The notes under the pieces: generated by a model
What the model saw: only the letters and a program-made list of their open reading frames with translations
The model's database searches: none
Told to the model about the DNA's origin: nothing
DNA from: CAVUDO01 sp963740255
Lineage (GTDB): Bacteria; Actinomycetota; Actinomycetes; Mycobacteriales; Cryptosporangiaceae
Reading direction: 5' to 3'
NCBI GenBank assembly: GCA_963740255.1
Contig: CAVUDO010000006.1
Location: 248,001-312,000 of the forward strand
DNA: 64,000 nt
Shown: piece after piece, positions 55,386 through 62,856 of the stretch
How the letters are laid out: each line of letters begins with the position of its first letter
Numbering within the stretch: position 1 is the stretch's first letter
Position numbers and translations under genes: made by a program

Positions 55386-56360
55386 CCCGGGCGCACGTGG
55401 TCGACGGGCGGCGGTATGCGGCCGACCTCAAGCGGCAGCTCGCCGCGGACGTCCGGCACCTGGTCGCCCGCGGCGGCCTGCCGGGGTTGGCCACGGTGTT
55501 GACCGGCGGTTCCTACCCGGCCCTGGCGTACGAACGGCGGGTCCGGACGCTGGCCGCCGAGCTCGGGTTCCACTACGTCTGCGAGCACCTCGCCGAGGAC
55601 GTTCCCGAGGCCGAGGTGGTGGCCACGGTCGGCAAGCTCGACGCCGACCCGCGGATCGCCGGGATCCTGGTGCTTCGCCCGCTGCCGGACCACGTGTCCG
55701 AGGTGGCCGTCTACCGGGCGCTCGACCCGCTCAAGGACATCGAGGCGGTACACCCGGTCAACGCCGGACTGCTGGCGCTGGGACGGCCGCGCTACGTGCC
55801 GTCGACCCCGGCGTCGGTTTTCCACCTGCTCGACCGCTACCTGGCCGAGGCCGGACACGACCCCGACGAGGTGTACCTGCGCAGCAACATCGTGGTGGTC
55901 GGGCGGTCGAACAACGTCGGCAAGCCGGCGCTGCTGCTCGCCCAGGCCCGCAACGCCACGGTCGTCTCGTGCGACGTCCACAGTTTCAAGGCCGGGCTGC
56001 TGTACGAGCACACGCTCAGGGCCGACATCGTGGTGGTGGCGGCAGGCGTTCCCGGCCTGGTCACCGCCGAGCACGTCAAGGACGGCGTGATCGCGATCGA
56101 CGTCGGGATCAACCCCGTGACCGACCCGCATGACGGCCGGGTGCGGCTGGTGGGCGACCTCGACTTCGAGGGTGTCCGGGCCAAGGCCGCGGCGGTCTCC
56201 CCGGTGCCCGGCGGCGTGGGGCCGATCACCGACGTGTGGCTGCTGCGCAACACTGTGGCCGCGGCCGAGCTCGCCCTCGGCGTGACCGTCGCGCACCCGT
56301 CGCTGGACGGGATGAGCCGGCATGCCCGCACCGCGAGCCTGTTGGGTGGGGGGGATCTGA
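55382..56360 (+). CDS. folD: methylene-THF dehydrogenase / methenyl-THF cyclohydrolase FolD, frame break at stop
   Basis: About 325 residues. Substrate-site motif ALAYERRVRTLAAELG (the usual YxxxK is YERRV here), DIEAVHPVNAGLLALG, the NADP loop VVVGRSNNVGKPALLLL-type block, and the family C-terminal signature SPVPGGVGPIT. The frame as written reads through the convergent IclR gene. If the run of seven G at 56348-56354 is counted as six, it stops at TGA 56358-56360 after LLGGGI. The start overlaps fchA. It completes conversion of methylene-THF, formed from formaldehyde, toward formyl-THF. Confidence 0.88.
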
Positions 56361-56407
56361 GCCTCGGGCCGGCCGGGTCCCGCGCGATCCCGACGGCGGT
56401 CGGGCGG

Positions 56408-57226
56408 TCAGGCGGGGAGCGGCCCGTTCTTATTCTGTCGGGCAACGGCGTCGACCGGTCCGCCCAGCGACGAGGTGAGTTCGTCGGCCAGCGCCTTGAC
56501 CGCCGCCCCGACCTCGGCCAGCCGCCGCGACCCGCCGAGCCGGAACTTCGGTGCGGACACGTTGACGGCCGCACAGATCGTCCGGCCGACGTTGCGCACC
56601 GGCGCCGCGACCGCGATCAGGCCCGGTTCGAACTCCTCGTCCACCACCACGTACCCGGCGGTGAGGGCGGCGACGATGCGCTCGTACAGCACCGCGACGT
56701 CCGGGGTGCTGTTCGGCGCGGTCTGCTGGAACTCGATGCCCGCGAAGAGCGCCTCCAGCGCGTCCTTGCGGTGGTCGAGCAGAAGCGCGCGTCCCGACGA
56801 CGTGCAGTAGGCGGGAACGGTCCGGCCCACCCAGTCGAACGACTGGACCGACCGGGGCGACGCCTCGGAGTACACCGTGAGCACCTCGACGCCGCGCAGC
56901 ACCGACAGGTTGGCACGCTCGCCCACGTCGTCGACCAGCCGGGTCAACAGCGGCCCGGCCAGGGTGAGCAGCCGTTGGTCGCCCACCTGCGAGGCGAGGG
57001 CGAACAGCTGCCACCCGAGACGGTAGTTGCGGGTCGCTAGGTCGCGTTCGACGAGTCCGTGGTCGGCCAGCGTCTTCAGCAACCGCGAGAGCTGGCTCTT
57101 GTCGCCGCCGGTCAGCTCCGCCAGCCGGAGGACGCCGAGGCCGCCACGGTCCAGGCTCTCCCGCGAACCCAACGCGACCAACGCCCCGACCGCCCGGGAG
57201 ACGTTGTCAGACCCGGCGTCAACCAC
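56408..57226 (-). CDS. IclR-family transcriptional regulator
   Basis: 272 residues. N-terminal winged helix (LRLAELTGGDKSQLSRLLKTLADHGLVERD, residues 33-62) and C-terminal ligand domain with YCTSSGRALLL, GYVVVDEEFEPGLIAVAAPV and AAVNVSAP. It is convergent with the C1 operon, 47 bp from the corrected folD stop. It likely controls the operon in response to a methylated substrate. A short dyad lies directly upstream of its start. Confidence 0.93.
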   Translation of the reverse strand: MVDAGSDNVSRAVGALVALGSRESLDRGGLGVLRLAELTGGDKSQLSRLLKTLADHGLVERDLATRNYRLGWQLFALASQVGDQRLLTLAGPLLTRLVDDVGERANLSVLRGVEVLTVYSEASPRSVQSFDWVGRTVPAYCTSSGRALLLDHRKDALEALFAGIEFQQTAPNSTPDVAVLYERIVAALTAGYVVVDEEFEPGLIAVAAPVRNVGRTICAAVNVSAPKFRLGGSRRLAEVGAAVKALADELTSSLGGPVDAVARQNKNGPLPA

Positions 57227-57230
57227 TGTT

Positions 57231-57245
57231 GGTCTATATCAGACC
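57231..57245. promoter_or_regulatory. dyad at the IclR promoter
   Basis: GGTCT-ATATC-AGACC, five bases before the IclR ATG, in an AT-rich pocket. It may be the autoregulatory operator, overlapping the -10 region or the start of a near-leaderless transcript. Confidence 0.45.
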
Positions 57246-57302
57246 GGTCACGACTCGGGCAACCAGCAGGTCGACCGGCGAGGTGCCGGCGCCGTCGGCC
57301 GG

Positions 57303-58048
57303 TCAGCGGCCGTCGTCCGCTGTGGTGAGCGTGTCGAAGGTGGCCGGGTCGACGGCGATCCAGGTTGCCTCGGCTCGCGCGAGCAGCTGGCCGTCGGCGT
57401 CGTAGAGCGCGGAGTCGGTGAACGCCTTGCGGCCCTGCATGCCCCGGCAGCGCCCGACCACCACGCAGCGCTGCCCCACGCTCGGGAAGGCGTCGACCCG
57501 TGCGGTCATCCGCCCCAGCACCATCGGCCGGCCGGCCAGGTCGACCGACCAGCCGCCCGGGCAGTCCAGGGCGGCCCAGACCAGCGGTGCGCCGGCTGCG
57601 GCGTCGTCGTCGTGAACTCCGGGCGCACCGTCCAGGCCGCCGCCACCACGTCCGCGGCGACCGGACCGGGGAACAGCCGCAGCCCGTCGTCCGGCGCGCG
57701 GGACGGGCCACAGGTGAAGCAGTCCGGGAACGGGTGGTCGCGGAGCCCCCGGTAGCCAGCCTGGGCCGCCTCGGCCACCGGGTAGGGAACCGGCCCGGCG
57801 ACGTCACCGGTCACCTCGCCCGCGACGACCTCGGCCACCACCGTCTCGCCGTGCACCAGCTGGAGCCCGGCACCCGCAGGCTCCAGCCGCATCGGTACGT
57901 CGAGCGGCGGTGGGGCCTGCAGGGTGACGGTCGCGGTGGTCGCGCCGGTGGCTTCGCGCAGCGCCGCGGCGAGCATGCCCGCGGTGTAGCCCCCGTTGCC
58001 CGACCGGGCCGGGCCGCGGTAGCGGTGGTCGACGATCACCCGGCCCAT
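57303..58048 (-). CDS. hotdog-fold thioesterase-like protein, frame break
   Basis: About 248 residues built of two hotdog halves: residues 10-100 (YRGPARSGNGGYTAGMLAAALRE) and 140-245 (PLVWAALDCPGGWSVDL; LGRMTARVDAFPSVGQRCVVVG). A cysteine motif FPDCFTCGPSRAPDDGLRLFPG lies between them. This arrangement is that of the actinobacterial PaaI-related proteins of unknown acyl-CoA substrate. The frame changes near 57610 beside an (ACG)4 tract. Confidence 0.75.
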
Positions 58049-58122
58049 CCTGCCCGCTTACCCGTGGCCGTGTGGTGAGGCGACGACGGCCTCAGAATCC
58101 AGGCTCCCGGCTGATTCGGCGC

Positions 58123-58785
58123 TCACCCGCTGGGCTCGGTCAGGCGGATGTGTACAGCCCGGAACTGCGCGGGGGCGCCGTCCAGGACCGCCCGTCTCGG
58201 ATCGGGGACGGTGAGGAACCGGTCGGTGGCCTTCTCGGCGACCGGACCCAGCCGCGGATCGGCCAGCACCGCGGCGACCGCGGACCGGTCTCCGCCCGTT
58301 ACGACGGCGTCCAGCGACGGCAGCTCGGGCAACAGCACCCGGACGGCCACGTCGGCGGCCGCCCGGGTCAGCTCCCGCACCTGTCCCTCCCGCCGGCGGG
58401 CGAACCGCTGCTGGGACGAGCCGCCCTTCTTGTGCCGGCCGTGCACCAGCCGGGTGTCCACCTTGGACGTCACCAGCCGGTCGCCGTCGAACACCCCCAC
58501 CGCGAAGCCGCCGAGGCGGACCAGCAGCACGCCGACCCGCCGGGCGCGCAGCGCGTGGGCCAGCAATGCCGCGCGGAGGTCACCGGTACCCGACGCCAGC
58601 GGCCCGAACGGCGGGCGGCACTCGGCCGCCGCGCCGTCGGCTGCCTCGAACCGGACGGCCGCGGGGTCGGCGAGCACCTGACACAGGCCGCCGTGCCGTT
58701 CGGCGAAGCCGTCGAGCCAGCGTTCCAGCCGCTCCGGTTCCACCTCGACCCATCGGCCACCGCCCGCCGCGGGCCTGCCACTCAC
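58123..58785 (-). CDS. acVLRF1-family peptidyl-tRNA hydrolase (Vms1-like release factor)
   Basis: 220 residues of an eRF1-domain-2-like fold. The catalytic loop is KKGGSSQQRFARRRE near residue 120, carrying the Gln of the GxxQ-type motif of VLRF1/Vms1 proteins that cut peptidyl-tRNA on stalled ribosomes. The fold before it reads RRVGVLLVRLGGFAVGVFDGD. In actinobacteria the family is called acVLRF1. The GTG overlaps the TGA of the upstream XRE regulator gene (GTGA), so the two are co-translated. Confidence 0.78.
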   Translation of the reverse strand: MSGRPAAGGGRWVEVEPERLERWLDGFAERHGGLCQVLADPAAVRFEAADGAAAECRPPFGPLASGTGDLRAALLAHALRARRVGVLLVRLGGFAVGVFDGDRLVTSKVDTRLVHGRHKKGGSSQQRFARRREGQVRELTRAAADVAVRVLLPELPSLDAVVTGGDRSAVAAVLADPRLGPVAEKATDRFLTVPDPRRAVLDGAPAQFRAVHIRLTEPSG

Positions 58786-59663
58786 CGCTCTGGCACCGGA
58801 TGCGTCGGCGGGCGAGGGCTGAGGTCCTGCGTGCCGAGGACGCGCAGCAGGGCCAGCGCGTCGGCCTCGGCGCTGCCGGGCGCGGCGGAGTAGACGATCA
58901 GGCGCTGGTCGGCGTCGGGCACGTGCAGAACGTCGCAGTCCAGTTCGACGAGCCCGACCTCGGGATGCCGGATCCGTTTGCGCGCGTTGCGGCGCAGGGC
59001 GGCGTCGCGTCGCTGCCACAGGCGTTCGAACCGCGGGCTGCGGGCGCGCAGGTCGGCCACCAGTCGGCGCACACCGGGGTCGTCCGGGTAGCGTGCCGCC
59101 GCCGCACGCAGGTCGGCGACCAGGTGGGCGTCGGCCTGTTCGCGTTCCTCGCCGGTCGTCACGATGCGGTGCGGACCTCCGGCGAAGCACTGCCAGACGA
59201 TGTTGCGCCGGCCCGGCGGCCAGGCCGAGTAGTCGCCGAGCAGCGCGGCGGCCAGGGGGTTCCAGGCGAGCACGTCGGTCTTGGCGTCGAGCAGTACGGC
59301 CGGGAGGTCACCGAACCGTTCGAGCAGCCGCAGCACGCTCGGCTTCACCGTGGCCACGATCCGGCCGGCCGCCGGTGGGGCGCCGCCGGCCAGCTGGAAC
59401 AGCTGGGTCCGCTCGTGCTCGGTCAGGCGCAGCGCCCGGCTCAGGGCACCCACCACGGCGGGCGACGGCCGCGGGCCGCGGCCCTGTTCGAGCCGCACCA
59501 GGTAGTCCACGGAGATGCCGGCCAGCTGGGCGACCTCCTCGCGCCGGAGCCCCGGTGTGCGCCGGCGCGTCCCGGCCGGCAGGCCGACGTCCGCGGGCCG
59601 CAGCCGTGCGCGCCACGTTCGCAGCGTCATCCCCAACTCGGCACGGTCCACGTCCCCCAGCAT
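58782..59663 (-). CDS. XRE-family regulator with MmyB-like ligand domain
   Basis: 293 residues. Helix-turn-helix LRREEVAQLAGISVDYLVRLEQGRGPRPSPAVV at about residues 35-68, then the MmyB-like domain (PAVLLDAKTDVLAWNPLAAALLGDY; CDVLHVPDADQRLIVYSAAPGS). It is divergent from the SDR gene 91 bp away, the usual partner for this regulator class, and coupled to acVLRF1 downstream. The ATG at 59630 is an alternative start. Confidence 0.87.
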   Translation of the reverse strand: MLGDVDRAELGMTLRTWRARLRPADVGLPAGTRRRTPGLRREEVAQLAGISVDYLVRLEQGRGPRPSPAVVGALSRALRLTEHERTQLFQLAGGAPPAAGRIVATVKPSVLRLLERFGDLPAVLLDAKTDVLAWNPLAAALLGDYSAWPPGRRNIVWQCFAGGPHRIVTTGEEREQADAHLVADLRAAAARYPDDPGVRRLVADLRARSPRFERLWQRRDAALRRNARKRIRHPEVGLVELDCDVLHVPDADQRLIVYSAAPGSAEADALALLRVLGTQDLSPRPPTHPVPER

Positions 59664-59754
59664 CCTCTGCACGCGACCGCTCAGCGTGGTACCGGCGGTC
59701 CCAGGCTGGACGGGTCCTGGCGGCGGCGTCACCGCGGGGCGCAGAGTCGACGCA

Positions 59755-60547
59755 TGACGACGATCGCGTTGGTGACCGGAGCGAACAAGGGCCTGGGCCG
59801 GGAGACCGTGCGCCGGCTCGCCGCACAGGGCTGGACGGTGTGGCTGGCCGCGCGCGATGCGCGGCGTGGGGCGGCCGCGGCCGCCGACCTGTCGGCCGGC
59901 CGGGCCGACGTCCGCCCCGTCGTGCTGGACGTGACCTCCGACGAGTCGGTCCAGGCGGCGGCGAAGCAGGTCGAGGCCGAACACGGGCACCTCGACGTGC
60001 TGGTCAACAACGCCGGCATCACCGGCGGCCGGGTGGCTCCCGAACAGACCGCACCCGCGGACTTCGACGCCTGCTACCAGACCAACGTCTTCGGACCCGT
60101 CCGCGTCACCGCGGCGTTCCTCCCGCTGCTGCGACGTGCGCCCCAGCCGCGGATCGTGATGGTGTCCAGCGGCATGGGCTCGCTGGGCGTGACCACCGAC
60201 CCCGCGCGGCTGGAGTCCGGGATCGTCAGCCTGGTCTACCCGTCCTCCAAGGCGGCGCTGAACATGATCACCAGCCAGTACGCCAAGGCCCTTCCCGGCA
60301 TCAAGGTGAACGCCGCCGACCCGGGCTACACCGCCACCGACCTCAACGGCCACCGCGGGCACCAGACCGTCGAGCAGGGCGCCGAGGTCATCGTCCGGCT
60401 GGCCTGCCTCGGCGCCGACGGGCCGACCGGCGGCTACTTCGACCGGGACGGGCCGCTGCCCTGGTCGAGGCCCGGCCCGGCGGCGCGGCGACCTCGGAAA
60501 AACTGCGTCGACTGGCCGCGCCGGCCTCTGGTTGGCTTGCGGGGTGA
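59755..60547 (+). CDS. short-chain dehydrogenase/reductase, frame break near C-terminus
   Basis: About 264 residues. NAD(P) loop TGANKGLGRE (residues 8-17), NNAGITGG, catalytic Ser in MVSSGMGSL, and YPSSKAAL supplying Tyr and Lys. After GGYFDRDGPL the frame should change near 60455 to give ALVEARPGGAATSEKLRRLAA and the TGA at 60545-60547. The uncorrected frame runs on through the next gene. Preference for NADPH or NADH is unknown. It is probably controlled by the divergent XRE regulator. Confidence 0.85.
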
Positions 60548-61350
60548 AGCACGTTCGCCCGAGCCACCACCCCGGCCCGACGCAGTTTCCCGAGCTGAAC
60601 GAACTGCTCCGCGAGCTGACCGGACGGGCCGCCGACGTCCTCGGCGACACCTTCGTCGGCGCGTACCTGCAGGGCTCCTTCGCGGTCGGCGACGCCGACC
60701 TGCACAGCGACTGCGACTTCCTGATCCCGGTCCGTGGCCCGATCACCCCGAACCAGGAGGCGGGACTCCGCGCGCTGCACGACGAGATCCCCGCCTGGCC
60801 GGGGCACTGGACGCAGAACCTCGAGGGCTCGTACCCCGACCAGGACGAGCTGCGGACGCTGGCCGGTATCGGCCGGCCGTGGCTCTACATCGACCGTGGC
60901 TGGCGCGAGATGCAGTGGTCGACACACTGCAACACCGAGGTCGTCCGATGGTCGCTGCGTGAGTGCGGCGTCACGCTCACCGGTCCGGACCCCGCGGAGT
61001 TGGTCGACCCGGTCAGCCCGGACGTTCTCCGCGCCAGAATGCGCGAGTACGCCCGGACCTTCCTCCCCGACCTCTTCTCCTGGACAAGCCTCGACGTCGC
61101 CTGGGCGCAGCGCTACGCGGTGACGACGTTGTGCCGCATCCTGCACACCCTCGACGAAGGTCGGGTGACGTCGAAGAAGGCAGCCCTCGTCTGGGCCAGG
61201 GAGGGCGCCGACCCGGAGTGGTCGAGCCTGATCCAGCAGGTCCTGGACGACCGCCGCCTCGGCTGGGACCCGGACGACCCTCCGCGCCCGAACAGCGTCG
61301 AGCGGACCCTCGCGTTCGTCGAGTACGTCCGACGCCGGGCCGGCGTCTGA
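60544..61350 (+). CDS. nucleotidyltransferase, aminoglycoside adenylyltransferase-like (AadA/DUF4111)
   Basis: 268 residues. The Pol-beta-type active site GSFAVGDADLHSDCDFLIPV (GS, then two acids in DCD) lies near residue 45, followed by a C-terminal helical domain of the DUF4111 kind (RYAVTTLCRILHTLDEGRVTSKKAALVWA). Members include streptomycin/spectinomycin 3''-adenylyltransferases. A resistance role is plausible but not established. GTG overlaps the corrected SDR stop (GTGA). Confidence 0.82.
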   Translation: MKHVRPSHHPGPTQFPELNELLRELTGRAADVLGDTFVGAYLQGSFAVGDADLHSDCDFLIPVRGPITPNQEAGLRALHDEIPAWPGHWTQNLEGSYPDQDELRTLAGIGRPWLYIDRGWREMQWSTHCNTEVVRWSLRECGVTLTGPDPAELVDPVSPDVLRARMREYARTFLPDLFSWTSLDVAWAQRYAVTTLCRILHTLDEGRVTSKKAALVWAREGADPEWSSLIQQVLDDRRLGWDPDDPPRPNSVERTLAFVEYVRRRAGV

Positions 61351-61540
61351 CGGGCCGTTCGAACGCCGCGGCCGTCGGCGAGGCCCGTCGGGCACGATTG
61401 CGACTCGCTGCGGCGGTGGCGTGGTTGGGAGCCGACCGGTGAGTGCCCTGGGAACTCAGCGCAGCGCCGGATGCGCCGTCACCGGGGCGTCCCAGTCGAT
61501 CACGTGGCGCTGCTCGGGCCGAACGTCCGCTCCGGTCGGC

Positions 61541-61852
61541 GGGGACGGACGGTGGTTCGTCTACGCCGAGCTGACCCGCGGCACATCCGCACACGGTGGC
61601 GGCCACGTCGAGGCGTGGCTCCCGATCCTGCCCGGGCAGACCCTCACCCAGGACCGCGCCCTCTACCGCCCGGCCCGACAGGCCGGCACGCTCGCCCGCG
61701 ACGCCGCCGGCACGGCCCTGCTGCTGGCCGTGCTCCTCGCCGCCTCGCTGCGCGTGTCCCGACACACCGCCGCCCGAACGTCCAGGTCCGGCGGAGGAAC
61801 ATCGACCGGGCCGAGCAATCGAGGACAGCCTGAGATTCCGGTTTCGTCATGA
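61541..61852 (+). pseudogene. C-terminal fragment of a secreted/membrane protein
   Basis: The readable core is GDGRWFVYAELTRG, VEAWLPILPGQ, DRALYRPARQAG and a final membrane helix (TALLLAVLLAASLRVSR) with a basic cytoplasmic end. This is the tail of the actinobacterial copper-resistance/YtkA-like secreted proteins, without their N-terminal domain or a start. It ends 12 bp before the insertion element, so it is probably a remnant. Confidence 0.45.
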
Positions 61853-61863
61853 CTTCTGCCAAT

Positions 61864-61880
61864 TGAGCCTTTTCCAACCT
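61864..61880. repeat. terminal inverted repeat of the IS, left end
   Basis: TGAGCCTTTTCCAACCT, an exact reverse complement of the right end. It meets the transposase stop codon, which is unusually tight. Confidence 0.9.
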
Positions 61881-62650
61881 CATGATTCGGGGCCGAGGTG
61901 GAGGGTGAGGACGGCGCGGGCGAGGGCATCGACGCGTTGTGGGCAGGCCCGGACCTTGGTCAGGACGCGCCAGGTTTTCAGGGTCGCGAAGCCGCGTTCG
62001 CCGGGTCCGCGCAGGCTGTTGACCATCTTGTTGTGCGCCTCCTGCTCGGCGGTAAGGTCGCGGCCCTTGTGCGGGGTGAGCACGCCGGGCCCAGCGCCTT
62101 GGTAGCCCTTGTCGCCGAGCAGCTCGACCCCGGCGGTCCTGGCCGCGGTGAAGATGCTGTGGGTTCGGGCGGCGGTGATGTCTGGTGTGCAACCGGGCAG
62201 CCCAGCCGAGATCCACACCAGATCGCCGCGGCGTGGATCGACCAGGGCTTGGAGGTTGACTCCGTGGCGTTTGTGTTTGCCGGCGAAGTATCGCCGGTTG
62301 AGCACCCCGCCGAGACGGTCGGTGCAGATGAGCGTGCCATCGAGAATGCCCAGCATGTGACCGTTGTAGGCCAGTCGCCACAGCGCGGCGGTCAAGCTCG
62401 GCGCGGCCGTGGCGAGCAGATCGACGGCTTCGCGGATGTAGCGGAACACCGTGGCTACCCCGACGCCGAACCCGGCCGCGAGCCGGGCGTAGGTATCGCC
62501 GTTACGCAGATGGGCCAGTACCAGCAGCGCTTGGCGCTGCGGGTCGAGCTTGCGCCACCTGGTCTGGTTGAGCTTCTGGTGCCGGCGCAGCAATCCGGTC
62601 AGGTGGGTCAGGTGGGCAGCAGACAGCGTGATCGTGCCAGGATAGGTCAC
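61880..62650 (-). CDS. IS5-family DDE transposase
   Basis: 256 residues. N-terminal helix-turn-helix (LVLAHLRNGDTYARLAAGFGVGVATVFRYIREA), then a DDE_Tnp_4-type catalytic core: first Asp in ILDGTLICTDR near residue 105, second in LLGDKGYQGAG near residue 180, Glu in the NSLRGPGERGFATLKTW region near residue 215. Complete and unbroken, so the element may be active. Confidence 0.93.
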   Translation of the reverse strand: MTYPGTITLSAAHLTHLTGLLRRHQKLNQTRWRKLDPQRQALLVLAHLRNGDTYARLAAGFGVGVATVFRYIREAVDLLATAAPSLTAALWRLAYNGHMLGILDGTLICTDRLGGVLNRRYFAGKHKRHGVNLQALVDPRRGDLVWISAGLPGCTPDITAARTHSIFTAARTAGVELLGDKGYQGAGPGVLTPHKGRDLTAEQEAHNKMVNSLRGPGERGFATLKTWRVLTKVRACPQRVDALARAVLTLHLGPES

Positions 62651-62774
62651 CGAAGCTCCAGGTCAGGATGGTCGTTCTTGGTCGACCGTCTGTCCTACCT
62701 GGAGCTTCGCCGACTTCACATCACGACACGCCGGCCCAACCAACCCGTGACCCCGCCTCCGACCCCTCCGCACC

Positions 62775-62791
62775 AGGTTGGAAAAGGCTCA
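62775..62791. repeat. terminal inverted repeat of the IS, right end
   Basis: AGGTTGGAAAAGGCTCA, exact complement of the left end, 65 bp before the helicase start. Confidence 0.9.
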
Positions 62792-62856
62792 CTGAGGTCG
62801 ATTCCGTACCGCGAGATGTCCCCTAGGATTCGGTAGTCGACTGGGAGCGCGGGGTA

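Larger units (their letters stand above)
61864..62791 (-). mobile_element. IS5-type insertion sequence, 928 bp
   Basis: An intact element bounded by perfect 17-bp terminal inverted repeats, TGAGCCTTTTCCAACCT and AGGTTGGAAAAGGCTCA. It carries one leftward transposase gene. No direct target repeat is visible at its edges (CCAAT on the left, CTGAG on the right). Either the target repeat has been lost or a rearrangement between copies joined unrelated flanks. Confidence 0.9.

Noticed and set aside
61350..61392. GACGGGCC and GGCCCGTC pair after the nucleotidyltransferase gene
   Set aside because: The 8-bp arms are too far apart for a firm terminator call in such GC-rich DNA.
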